Of a stretch of DNA of 12,444 bases, positions 1 to 7,736 are shown in pieces (within the stretch, counting starts at the first letter, position 1; every line of letters begins with the position of its first letter). The position numbers and the translations under genes were made by a program. The DNA lies in assembly GCA_021796135.1 (NCBI GenBank), contig JAJYOQ010000082.1:1-12444 (forward strand), in the 5' to 3' direction. The stretch comes from Bacteroidota bacterium. Lineage in GTDB: Bacteria > Bacteroidota > Ignavibacteria > Ignavibacteriales > Ignavibacteriaceae. The notes under the pieces are model-generated. The model worked only from the letters and a program-made list of their open reading frames with translations, did no database searches and had not been told where the DNA came from.

Positions 1-1
1 C

Positions 2-223
2 CCTCAGCCCTTTCAGCATGAATTGCCGGGCTTAAAAATTACAACCAGCGCATCCAGGAGTGATCCTGCAATAGCAGTAATAGAAACTGCACAGCAAATC
101 AATGCAGATCTGATCATACTGGCAACACACGGGAAAAAGGGAACTGAAGCATTCTGGGCAGGGAGTATATCTCCTAAAATAAGTAAAGCAAGCAAAATCC
201 CCCTACTTTTAGTACCTGTTTAG
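2..223 (+). CDS. Universal stress protein (UspA family), C-terminal part only
   Basis: The 5' end is cut off by the window edge; 73 C-terminal residues are visible in frame from base 2 to a TAG at 221-223. The tail shows the UspA-family nucleotide-binding pattern: a beta strand ADLIILATHG, nine residues, then Gly-Ser (GSISPKI), closing with the last strand IPLLLVPV. This matches the G-2X-G-9X-G(S/T) loop of ATP-binding Usp proteins, with Ala in place of the first Gly, a common variant. Usp domains are usually about 140-150 residues, so roughly half a domain is visible; whether the full protein has one or two domains cannot be seen. These cytoplasmic proteins are linked to survival under stress, but the exact role here is unknown. 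The photolyase starts 5 nt after the stop, which suggests co-transcription. A TTG at base 23 lies inside the domain and is not a credible start. Confidence 0.85.
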   Translation, partial: PQPFQHELPGLKITTSASRSDPAIAVIETAQQINADLIILATHGKKGTEAFWAGSISPKISKASKIPLLLVPV

Positions 224-228
224 ATTTT

Positions 229-1578
229 ATGAATGAAAAGAGAATCAGGGTAATAAAGAAATCGGCTGATAAAGCTGGTCCGATTATTTATTGGATGAGT
301 AGGGATCAGCGAGTGCATGATAATTGGGCATTAATTTTTGCTCAGAAGTTAGCACTTGAAAAAAAAACACCTTTGATAGTTGTGTTTTGTCTTAATACCA
401 ATTTTCTCGGAGCAACTGAGAGGCAATTCGGATTCATGCTGAAAGGGCTGAGGGAGGCAGAAATTGAATTGCGTAATTATAATATTGTATTTAATATATT
501 GATTGGAACTCCTCATAAAACCCTTCCTAAATTTTTAACTCAAATACGTGCCGGGGCATTAATTGCAGATTTCGATCCATTAAAAATTAAGAAGAACTGG
601 AAAGATGAAGTAGCTAAACAAATAGATATTTCATTTTATGAAGTAGATGCGCATAATATTGTTCCATGTTTTTATGTCTCCCAAAAAGAAGAGTTTGCTG
701 CATATACGCTGCGTCCCAAGATAGAAAAAGCTCTCCCTGAATTTTTAGAAGAATATACTAAGATTCAAAAGATGAAATCAAATCCGGATTCGGGACATAA
801 TGTTAATTGGGAAGAAGTTGAAACCAGTTTAAAAATTGACAGAACGATAAAAAAAGTTAATTGGTTAAAACCGGGAGAAACTTCTGCATTAAAAATAATG
901 AACGAGTTTATTAATAATAAATTGGAAAGTTATTCTGAATTAAGAAATGACCCGACAAAAGATGCACAATCAAATTTATCTCCATACCTTCATTTCGGGC
1001 AGATATCTGCACAAAGGATTGTACTAAATATTGAAAAGCTGCAGATTAGAAACGAATCGATTAATTCATTTTTAGATGAATTAATAATACGAAAAGAACT
1101 CGCAGATAATTATTGTTTTTATAATTCTAATTATGATAATTATAATGGATTTAGGGATTGGGCAAAAAAATCTTTGGAAGAGCATAGAAAAGACGAAAGG
1201 GAATTTGTTTATAAATTAGAGCAATTTGAACAAGCACAAACGCATGATCAATTATGGAATGCTGCGCAGAATCAATTATTAGCATCGGGGAAAATGCATG
1301 GTTTTATGAGGATGTATTGGGCAAAGAAAATTTTAGAGTGGACTTCATCTCCCGAAGAAGCGTTAAGAATTTCTATATACTTAAATGATAAGTATGAATT
1401 AGACGGCAGAGATCCGAATGGTTATGCTGGCTGTGCCTGGTCTATCGGTGGAATACATGACAGAGCGTGGTTTGACCGAGCAGTTTTCGGGAAGATACGG
1501 TATATGAATTATAATGGGTGTAAGAGGAAGTTTGATGTGGAAAGGTACTGTGAAAAACAAGGGAAAAGTAATTTGTGA
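229..1578 (+). CDS. phr: Deoxyribodipyrimidine photolyase, class II (CPD photolyase)
   Basis: This is a light-driven flavoenzyme that splits cyclobutane pyrimidine dimers in DNA, using a reduced FAD. The 449 residues match the usual class II length of about 450. The N-terminal alpha/beta domain carries the class II signature SRDQRVHDNWAL (residues 24-35) and VDAHNIVPCFYV (139-150). The C-terminal FAD-binding helical domain has SNLSPYLHFGQIS (248-260), IIRKELADNYCFY (286-298), KMHGFMRMYWAKKILEW (355-371) and LDGRDPNGYAGCAWSIGG (391-408). Trp343, Trp364 and Trp371 have the spacing I recall for the electron-transfer tryptophans W360/W381/W388 of the Methanosarcina mazei class II enzyme, so FAD photoreduction looks intact. 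The class I (E. coli PhrB) architecture does not fit. The ATG at 229 follows the usp stop by 5 nt and has no obvious Shine-Dalgarno, consistent with translational coupling. An antenna chromophore cannot be assigned from sequence. Confidence 0.96.
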   Translation: MNEKRIRVIKKSADKAGPIIYWMSRDQRVHDNWALIFAQKLALEKKTPLIVVFCLNTNFLGATERQFGFMLKGLREAEIELRNYNIVFNILIGTPHKTLPKFLTQIRAGALIADFDPLKIKKNWKDEVAKQIDISFYEVDAHNIVPCFYVSQKEEFAAYTLRPKIEKALPEFLEEYTKIQKMKSNPDSGHNVNWEEVETSLKIDRTIKKVNWLKPGETSALKIMNEFINNKLESYSELRNDPTKDAQSNLSPYLHFGQISAQRIVLNIEKLQIRNESINSFLDELIIRKELADNYCFYNSNYDNYNGFRDWAKKSLEEHRKDEREFVYKLEQFEQAQTHDQLWNAAQNQLLASGKMHGFMRMYWAKKILEWTSSPEEALRISIYLNDKYELDGRDPNGYAGCAWSIGGIHDRAWFDRAVFGKIRYMNYNGCKRKFDVERYCEKQGKSNL

Positions 1579-1808
1579 TAATTGAGAGATACCACTTTTA
1601 TCAACTTGTACAGAAACCTAATACTCCACATAATTTTAAACAAGCAACATAATTGTTTTAAAATGATTTTCAGATAACAAAATATTTTCTTGCAGGTTAA
1701 AGACTTATTATTTAATTTGATTTAAGAATTTATCGGGAAAGTGTATTTATTCCTAAACATGAATACGAGAAATAGTAATCAAATTGTTATACGAGGGGAA
1801 AAGCTGAG
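1579..1808. other. Non-coding stretch after the photolyase gene
   Basis: AT-rich sequence with no ORF I would defend on either strand, no stem-loop followed by a T-run, and no tRNA-like fold noticed. Together with the doubtful short ORF at 1809-1940 it makes a gap of about 360 bases. It presumably holds the 3' end of the usp-phr transcript and the promoter of the lipoprotein gene. I could not find a convincing -33/-7 (TTTG / TAnnTTTG) or -35/-10 pair in it. Confidence 0.5.
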
Positions 1809-1940
1809 ATGCGCTCGTTATTAACAATTTATATTAAGCTGTTCAGAAATGAAATATCTGCAGTAGAAATTCCGAACACCTCTCCGGGAAATGAACCTAT
1901 ATATTTAGACAATTATAATAAAATATTGAAAGGGATATGA
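1809..1940 (+). CDS. Possible 43-residue ORF ahead of the broken lipoprotein gene
   Basis: An ATG at 1809 opens 43 codons ending in TGA at 1938-1940. The start is preceded by a GAGGGG purine run about 10 nt upstream (about 1793-1798), and the stop lies 1 nt before the next ATG (1942). The product begins MRSLLTIYIKLFRNE and has no recognisable domain, signal peptide or lipobox. The arrangement would suit a translationally coupled leader peptide or small protein. An ORF this short in AT-rich DNA can easily arise by chance, and a second short frame overlaps it. I do not recognise it and rate it more likely spurious than real. Confidence 0.2.
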   Translation: MRSLLTIYIKLFRNEISAVEIPNTSPGNEPIYLDNYNKILKGI

Positions 1941-1941
1941 A

Positions 1942-2529
1942 ATGAAATATATTCAATTCTTTACTTTTTCTCTATTCATTTCTTTTATTTTTTTTGGCTG
2001 TAAAAAAAGTTCATCAAATCCCGCATCAAGCGGTAGCTATTTGGTCAATGATTATTTTCCATTGAAAGTTGGTAATAATTGGACGTTCAATTATGATCTA
2101 ATCAACCGCTCTTAACTTCCAATTACTTATGAAGCGAAAGGAATTCTTACCTGGGGAATAATAAGCAGTAAATCCAGCTCAGACTTTGAAATTAGATCAA
2201 TTTTGGATGCAACAAGACATTATTTTAACACTGGCAATGATTCGGCTATGGCTCCTGATACCATCTTATTTGAAGTTACTGAAACCGCTGATGGAATTGT
2301 AAACTTCGAAGATTCGCATTTAATGGTTGACCAGATTAGCTTTTATAGATTTAATCAGGCTTTCAGCGATTCAGGCAGTGTATATTTTTCGACTCCTATA
2401 AATAGCGACGCAGTTATTTTATCGCTCAAAAAAAATATTGGAATATCCGAATTTACTATGGATATTTCTCATAATTCGGCACCTAGTGGAAATGTGATAC
2501 TAACAAATTTTACAGTACTAAGTAACTAA
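1942..2529 (+). pseudogene. Lipoprotein gene interrupted by an in-frame TAA stop
   Basis: The ATG at 1942 has an AAAGGG Shine-Dalgarno-like run 7 nt upstream (1929-1934). It starts a lipoprotein signal peptide: MKYIQFF, a hydrophobic Phe/Ile stretch, and the lipobox FFGC with Cys20, followed by a Ser-rich linker. Next comes YFPLKVGNNWTFNYD (38-52), a motif I associate with uncharacterised Bacteroidota and Ignavibacteria surface lipoproteins. Codon 58 is TAA (2113-2115). The same frame then stays open for 137 more codons to TAA at 2527-2529, with ordinary protein-like composition (LPITYEAKGILTWGI...). The downstream half has no signal peptide, no Shine-Dalgarno, and only a TTG (2203) or internal Met codons as starts, so it is probably the missing remainder of one protein of about 195 residues. 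The cause may be a nonsense mutation, a sequencing error, or (unlikely) readthrough. Function is unknown; an intact product would be membrane-anchored by lipid at Cys20. Confidence 0.75.
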
Positions 2530-2577
2530 TGCTAATAATTTGATAATCTAACTTTACTGATTTAAAAGAGGTTCTTT

Positions 2578-3153
2578 ATGAAAAAATTATTCCCTTTAAT
2601 TTTACTTGTTTTAATTCTGTTTAATTTTAATATAACTTTTGCTCAAATGGGTTTGACGTTGAACGGAGGGATACAAATTCCTATTGGTAATATGAGTAAT
2701 TTTATTAATAATGGATATGGTGCTTCGCTTTCAATTGATTATAAAATTCCTATAATTCCGGTTGGACTATCACTGTCAGTTGGATACGATAATTGGCCAT
2801 ACAAAACAATATATAGCACGTCAAATAGCGGTGTGCATGAATTTGGAACCGGCATTAATATGTATTCGATACCGATTACGCTTGGACCTAAGCTCTTCAT
2901 AAATATTCCGGGATTTAGTTTAGAACCTTACTTAGGGTTTGATGCCGGCATTGCATTCTCAAGTTCTACTTTAGCAGGAGCAACAGTCGTTTCAAACTTT
3001 ATTTATTCACCTATGATCGGATTTAGGTATAGTCTTCCTCCGGGCATAATTGCGATAGATATCAACGTTAAAGAATCTAATTTAAATGATTCCGGCTCCA
3101 ACCAAACAATTTCATGGATCGGGATTAATGGAGGGATATCTTTATCTTTATAA
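2578..3153 (+). CDS. Small outer-membrane beta-barrel protein, exported
   Basis: A protein of 191 residues with a classical Sec signal peptide (MKKLFPLILLVLILF..., likely cleavage after TFA at about residue 22). The mature part is made of alternating amphipathic strands rich in Gly, Tyr, Ile and Ser, such as LTLNGGIQIPIGN (27-39), GYGASLSIDY (47-56), VGLSLSVGYDNW (62-73), and a closing segment WIGINGGISLSL at the very C terminus. This is the pattern of small 8-stranded porin-like barrels (OMP_b-brl type) common in this lineage, so I place it in the outer membrane; substrate or partner is unknown. The start is supported by AAAGAGG at 2565-2571, 6 nt before the ATG. It follows the broken lipoprotein gene by 48 nt and may share its transcript. 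No catalytic motif is visible. Confidence 0.75.
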   Translation: MKKLFPLILLVLILFNFNITFAQMGLTLNGGIQIPIGNMSNFINNGYGASLSIDYKIPIIPVGLSLSVGYDNWPYKTIYSTSNSGVHEFGTGINMYSIPITLGPKLFINIPGFSLEPYLGFDAGIAFSSSTLAGATVVSNFIYSPMIGFRYSLPPGIIAIDINVKESNLNDSGSNQTISWIGINGGISLSL

Positions 3154-3280
3154 ATTAATTTAATAAATTATGACCAGTTAGTTGTTTTATATTTATAATT
3201 CAACTGTCCTTGTTAATGCGCGGGAAATAAAATAATTTTTACCTGTTAATATAAGGGTAAGAAATATTACGGAGTTACAT

Positions 3281-6200
3281 ATGAAAAAGATATTTGTATT
3301 TTTATCGATACTATCTTTCACTTCGATATTAATTGCTCAGGGTTTTGTAAAGCCGCACCTTCAAACAATTCCGGGTAATAATAAAAGACCACAAAATACT
3401 CTAAGCGTGCCAAATGGCAATACATATTTAGACATAAATAACTTAGAGGCTATTGAATCTAACAATGGATTTAGTGATTATAATCCAAATCCTAACCTCG
3501 AAGGAATGCAATTTCCAAAAGGCAGCGGTAAATCTGTATTTTATGAAACAGGATTACTTTGGGGCGGCTTTGTAAGCGGCGATCCACAGGTAAGAGTAGG
3601 AGGATCCACTTATACCACTGGGCTTGAGCCAGGCCCAATTTTATCAAACGGACAACCAGCCGCTAATCCAAATACTGATACGAGATGGAGAATTTATCGA
3701 GTTAGACCGGATATTTATCCCGGCGGACCTCCAGTTGACCTGACCAGTGAAGCGACTTTAGAGGGAACAAGCACAACAGCATTACGGGCACAATATGAAG
3801 CCGATTGGACTGAGTGGCCGGCTGCAGGAACTTCAAATGATCTTGGTGCTCCTTTTACGGATGTAAACGGTGACGGAATATATGAACCCAATATTGATAT
3901 TCCGGGAATCAACGGAGCTGATCAAACAGTGTATTATGTGGCAAATGATCTTGATCCAAATTTAACAACCAACCTTTATGGGACTCAGCCGATGGGAATA
4001 GAACTTCATGCAACTTACTGGGCATATAATTCAGGCGGAGCATTGGGAAATATTTATTTCAAAAAATTCACAATTATAAATAAGGGATATCAAAAGAATA
4101 CAATTGACAGTATGTACATTTCATTATGGTCAGATCCGGATATTGGGTATGCGGGTGATGATCTTGTAGGCACAGACAGCGCACTGAATTTAGTTTACGC
4201 ATACAACGGACAACCGGTCGATCAAATATATGCACCGGCTACTCCTCCATCTGTCGGCATGTCACTTCTGGAAGGTCCAATAGTAAATGGGAAATCCACT
4301 GATACGGCAATTTATAATGGGAATAAAATAATAGGCAAAAAGAACCTGCCTATGACTGCTTCATATTTCTTTGTCAACAGTAGCGGAAACATAGTTTATT
4401 ATTTGGATCCACCCTTAGGATCGCCTGCAGGTGCAACTCAGATGTATAATTACTTTAATGGAGAAAATGGATTTTTTGTCGGACAACGATTACCACCATA
4501 TAGTTTAATTCCAATTTACTATTTTTTTACTGGAGATCCTGTCGCAGGCACAGGATGGCTTGACGGTGTGACAATTCCACCCGGAGACCGACGACTTGGG
4601 ATGGCGTCAGGACCATTTACATTTGCGCCGGGAGATACTCAGGAAGTAGTTTTTGCTGAAATTGCTGGAGACGGGCAGGATTATCTTCATTCGGTTTATA
4701 CAATAAAGGAAAATAGTTATAATGCCTTACTTGCCTTTCATAACATGTTGCAGGGAATAAAAACACCTTCACCAGGAAGTCCGATAATGACAGTCACAAA
4801 CAATAATGATTCTATACAGATTCAATGGGAACATATCGCTGAGGAATTCAGTCAATCAGGGTTTTCTTTTGAAGGATATAATGTTTATCAATTATCTTCT
4901 GATCTTCCATCTAAGGACAACGGAAAACTTATTGCTACATTTGATAAAGTAGACGGAATAAAATCAATATTCGGGGAATCGATTAACCCTGCCACTGATA
5001 ATTTATACTTTCCTCAACAGCAATTTGGAACTGATAACGGACTTCAATACAATTTTACCGCTTCAAAAGATTATATAAATAATGCTCCTTTTATAAAGGG
5101 AAAGAATTATTATTATTCAGTAACAAGCTATGCCTATAATCCCGGAATCAATGCAAATCCAAATAATACGGAGAGTAATTTTCAAATACAGAATATAGCT
5201 TATAATCATAATCTTCCCGGACCGAACTACGGGGATTATGTTAAGGTTACGCATACTTCCGGTCAATCAACAGGAAATATTTCCGTACTTATAACTGATC
5301 CTTCAAAGCTGACAGGTCACAATTATTCAGTTCTCTTTGATACATTACAAGGCGCTCTTATCTGGGGTTTGAAAGATTTAAGCACTAATACGATACTGCT
5401 TTCAAAACAGTCACTTCAGACAACTCCGTCTGCAGATATAGACGGTTTTCTAATTACAATATCAAGTCCGCCGAACGGGATGAAAGATTGGTCTATACCG
5501 CAAGGAACGAGGAGATTCACGTGGGCAAATAATGCCGGAGCTTTTGGTTTTGAAGGCTTTAACGGAGCAATTGGCTGGGGTTCGCCTGATAATGTATTTA
5601 ATGGTAACCCGCAAACAGTTCCTGCTGCAGATCTTCATAATACTTTGCTAACCTTAGCTCAGGTAACAGATACTACCGGATTTAATCCAAATTTCCCCGC
5701 AGCTAATGATGTGAATTTTTCCTACGGATATCGCTATTTAAGAAACGCCGGTAATCCGGCTGCCGATCCAAGATTTGCTTCGCACATAATTCATACTACT
5801 GGAGGTATTTATGCATTTCAGGATTTTGCGCAAACTGTACCACTATCAGCCTGGAATGTTGATGATCCTGCTCATCCCCAAAGGTTGGTTGTCGGGTATT
5901 TAGAAAATAATGCCGTTAATGGTTTAGTTGACGGAAAATATTGGCCTCCTGATTATACCCAATATGATAATACATCTTCTATAGGTCCAAGAGAATGGCT
6001 ATGGATATTTAATGCTCTTTATAGCACAACTTTAAATTCAGCATTTGCTGAGGATGCATTATCTTCGACCACGCCCATACCGGTAATGTGGTTCTGCACT
6101 TTTTCAAGGATAGGCTCGGTTCCATTTTCGCCTGATGCTACAGGTGAAGATCAGTTTTTAATTATTGCTAACCATGGAATTACAATTAATGATGTGTATA

Positions 6201-6511
6201 CATTTAACTCATCAATACTTACAGGAATCAAATTAAATAAAGCCGTTAGTACATTTACATTGAACCAAAACTATCCAAACCCATTTAATCCGACTACAAC
6301 CATCAGTTACCAATTACCGGTTAACAGTAAAGTTGTATTGAAGATATATGACTTGCTTGGGAGAGAAGTTGCGACACTTGTAAACGGCGATCAAATTTCA
6401 GGGAGTCATCAAGTTCAATTTGACGGGAGCAAGTTTGCTAGCGGGGTTTATTTTTATAGAATTGAAGCAGGAAGTTTTGTACAAACGAAGAAATTAATTC
6501 TTTTGAAATAG
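3281..6511 (+). CDS. Large secreted protein with T9SS type A sorting domain
   Basis: A 1076-residue protein with a Sec signal peptide (MKKIFVFLSILSFTSILIAQ, cleaved near residue 20) and a C-terminal T9SS type A sorting domain at 992-1076: LNQNYPNPFNPTTTISYQL, then KIYDLLGREVATLVNG, then GVYFYRIEAGSFVQTKKL. It should cross the outer membrane by the Por/T9SS machinery, have the tail removed, and be released or attached to the surface. The N-terminal part contains a block around 80-120 (PKGSGKSVFYETGLLWGG), typical of large uncharacterised Ignavibacteria secreted proteins. A possible calcium-binding acidic loop, DVNGDGIYEPNID, lies at 194-206. A stretch from about 497 to 625, including SIQIQWEH and GYNVYQL, resembles a fibronectin type III fold. 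I see no protease, glycosidase or other catalytic signature, so the function is unknown; adhesin or surface-layer roles are guesses. GGAG at 3271-3274, 6 nt before the ATG, supports the start. Confidence 0.88.
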   Translation: MKKIFVFLSILSFTSILIAQGFVKPHLQTIPGNNKRPQNTLSVPNGNTYLDINNLEAIESNNGFSDYNPNPNLEGMQFPKGSGKSVFYETGLLWGGFVSGDPQVRVGGSTYTTGLEPGPILSNGQPAANPNTDTRWRIYRVRPDIYPGGPPVDLTSEATLEGTSTTALRAQYEADWTEWPAAGTSNDLGAPFTDVNGDGIYEPNIDIPGINGADQTVYYVANDLDPNLTTNLYGTQPMGIELHATYWAYNSGGALGNIYFKKFTIINKGYQKNTIDSMYISLWSDPDIGYAGDDLVGTDSALNLVYAYNGQPVDQIYAPATPPSVGMSLLEGPIVNGKSTDTAIYNGNKIIGKKNLPMTASYFFVNSSGNIVYYLDPPLGSPAGATQMYNYFNGENGFFVGQRLPPYSLIPIYYFFTGDPVAGTGWLDGVTIPPGDRRLGMASGPFTFAPGDTQEVVFAEIAGDGQDYLHSVYTIKENSYNALLAFHNMLQGIKTPSPGSPIMTVTNNNDSIQIQWEHIAEEFSQSGFSFEGYNVYQLSSDLPSKDNGKLIATFDKVDGIKSIFGESINPATDNLYFPQQQFGTDNGLQYNFTASKDYINNAPFIKGKNYYYSVTSYAYNPGINANPNNTESNFQIQNIAYNHNLPGPNYGDYVKVTHTSGQSTGNISVLITDPSKLTGHNYSVLFDTLQGALIWGLKDLSTNTILLSKQSLQTTPSADIDGFLITISSPPNGMKDWSIPQGTRRFTWANNAGAFGFEGFNGAIGWGSPDNVFNGNPQTVPAADLHNTLLTLAQVTDTTGFNPNFPAANDVNFSYGYRYLRNAGNPAADPRFASHIIHTTGGIYAFQDFAQTVPLSAWNVDDPAHPQRLVVGYLENNAVNGLVDGKYWPPDYTQYDNTSSIGPREWLWIFNALYSTTLNSAFAEDALSSTTPIPVMWFCTFSRIGSVPFSPDATGEDQFLIIANHGITINDVYTFNSSILTGIKLNKAVSTFTLNQNYPNPFNPTTTISYQLPVNSKVVLKIYDLLGREVATLVNGDQISGSHQVQFDGSKFASGVYFYRIEAGSFVQTKKLILLK

Positions 6512-6596
6512 ATATTCTATTTATGTTGGATGCAAATAATAATTTATTATTAAATGTAACTTTTCCTTTTAAGTATTGCAGTCCTTAAATAATAAT

Positions 6597-7064
6597 ATGG
6601 AAAACATAAAAACTATCTTCAAATCATTCTTATTTTATTTTTTGATCTTTGTGCTTCCATCTTGCAAAAATACAGTATCGCCAGAGAGTAATATTGCAAT
6701 TAACAAGGGAGAATATTCAGGAACGTTTTCAGTTACATATAAGAATTATAAAAATTATTCTTCTGCAGTGACACAATCTGGATCTATTTCAATTTTTTTT
6801 AATGATTCAACATATGAATATTCTGCTATTGCAGATTATTCCTCAGATACTTTAGCTTCTGATTCATTGGGTGATTCCGGAAGATATTCAATTAATCAGG
6901 GAAATATTGTAATGGATGATTTTTGCTGGCTTCGAATGGATGACATTTGGCACAATAGTTTATATTTTGAGGGTACATTTAGCATTCACAAAATTGATAA
7001 CATATTACAAATTGTTCAAGACAATTCATTTGCCAAATGGAATCTAAATCTTGTTTTTAAGTAG
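6597..7064 (+). CDS. Small hypothetical lipoprotein
   Basis: I choose the ATG at 6597 (155 residues) over an upstream in-frame TTG at 6576 because it gives a normal lipoprotein signal: MENIKTIFKSF, a hydrophobic core LFYFLIFV, and the lipobox LPSC with Cys23. The mature part is rich in Ser, Tyr and Asn with short beta-strand-like segments (GEYSGTFSVTYKNY, GSISIFFNDSTYEY, NIVMDDFCWLRMDD), which suggests a small beta sandwich or lipocalin-like barrel; I recognise no specific family. The product is expected to be lipid-anchored in the envelope. No Shine-Dalgarno-like run is visible upstream, unlike most neighbours. The start lies 85 nt after the T9SS protein gene, so co-transcription is possible but not shown. 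Confidence 0.7.
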   Translation: MENIKTIFKSFLFYFLIFVLPSCKNTVSPESNIAINKGEYSGTFSVTYKNYKNYSSAVTQSGSISIFFNDSTYEYSAIADYSSDTLASDSLGDSGRYSINQGNIVMDDFCWLRMDDIWHNSLYFEGTFSIHKIDNILQIVQDNSFAKWNLNLVFK

Positions 7065-7169
7065 ACTTTAATAAAATTTCTTAGCAAGTAAATGCTTGAC
7101 CTAAAAGCGTTTTGGAATTATTTTTTGACATGGATTGTAAATAAAAGTATGCCATAATTAAAAAGTAGT

Positions 7170-7177
7170 TATATTTG
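7170..7177 (+). promoter_or_regulatory. Candidate -7 promoter element (TATATTTG) for the DUF3224 gene
   Basis: TATATTTG matches the Bacteroidota primary-sigma -7 consensus TAnnTTTG exactly and lies 73 nt before the ATG at 7251, in a 186-nt gap. No good TTTG (-33) partner sits 19-21 nt upstream. A TTGACA at 7125-7130 is also present, but its best -10 at 17-nt spacing is only TATGCC. The site is therefore a weak candidate based on one element. Confidence 0.3.
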
Positions 7178-7250
7178 CAGCATTGTAGTTTTGGGATGCC
7201 GGTCAGCAGCCACTTTCTTAGTCAACAAGAATAAGCAATGAGGAACTTAA

Positions 7251-7658
7251 ATGAAGGCAATTGGTACATATACAGTAAAGAAGTGGGAAGAAAAATTGTA
7301 TGATCAAATTTCTTCTGAAATGAAAATGACTAAAGCATCGGTTGAATACTCGATGAGCGGACAAATTGATGGTAAGGCGGTTGTAGAATATTTGATGTTT
7401 TATAAATATTTCGATGAGAATGATCAACATAAATCATCTGCTACGTATATTGGATTAATCAGATTTGTCGGTAAGGTACAGGGAAAAGAAGGAAATTTTG
7501 TAATTGAAGATCACGGAACATTTGAGAATGGTGAAGCAAGTTCCACTCTGCAAATAATTGAAGGTTCAGGTATGGGAGAATTAAAAGGCATAAAAGGCAC
7601 CGGCAGATATAGTGCTAATCAAGAAGGCGCTCATTTTGAATTGGATTACAATCGATAA
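7251..7658 (+). CDS. DUF3224 domain-containing protein
   Basis: The 135 residues cover essentially a whole DUF3224 domain. Landmarks are GTYTVKKWEEKLYD at residues 5-18, MTKASVEYSMSGQIDGKAV at 26-44, VEYLMFY at 45-51, TYIGLIRFVGKVQGKEGNF at 65-83, DHGTFENGEASSTLQI at 87-102, the glycine-rich GSGMGELKGIKGTGRY at 105-120, and the terminal strand HFELDYNR. The family adopts a small beta barrel related to the allene oxide cyclase fold; its biochemical role is not established. There is no signal peptide, so the protein should be cytoplasmic, unlike the exported proteins on both sides. The start is fixed by TGAGGAA at 7239-7245, about 5 nt before the ATG. The 186-nt upstream and 78-nt downstream gaps suggest its own transcription unit, or one shared with the next gene. 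Confidence 0.88.
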   Translation: MKAIGTYTVKKWEEKLYDQISSEMKMTKASVEYSMSGQIDGKAVVEYLMFYKYFDENDQHKSSATYIGLIRFVGKVQGKEGNFVIEDHGTFENGEASSTLQIIEGSGMGELKGIKGTGRYSANQEGAHFELDYNR

Positions 7659-7736
7659 TTTATGTGCATATAATTCTTTCAGCTATACATTTAAAAGTTT
7701 TTTCTCTGCAATTTTATTAATTTAAAGGAAAAATTT

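Noticed and set aside
1760..1825. 21-codon ORF starting MNTRNSNQIV
   Set aside because: Too short, no domain, and overlaps the other doubtful ORF; typical chance frame.
2203..2529. Separate 108-residue gene starting at TTG 2203
   Set aside because: It is in the same frame as the lipoprotein start at 1942, has no ribosome binding site or signal, and is better explained as the downstream part of the interrupted gene.
3715..3912. 65-codon open frame on the minus strand
   Set aside because: It lies wholly inside the T9SS cargo gene, has no signal or domain, and looks like a shadow of the coding strand. Similar minus-strand frames at 9636-9878, 10476-10733, 11043-11255 and 11658-11927 were dismissed for the same reason.
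6537..6552. AT-only inverted repeat TAATAAT-TT-ATTATTA after the T9SS gene
   Set aside because: A 2-nt loop and no G-C pairs make a stable hairpin unlikely; expected by chance in such AT-rich spacer.
6576..6596. Upstream TTG start for the 6597 lipoprotein
   Set aside because: It would add seven residues (MQSLNNN) before a normal lipoprotein signal, with no ribosome binding site; the ATG at 6597 gives the better signal peptide.
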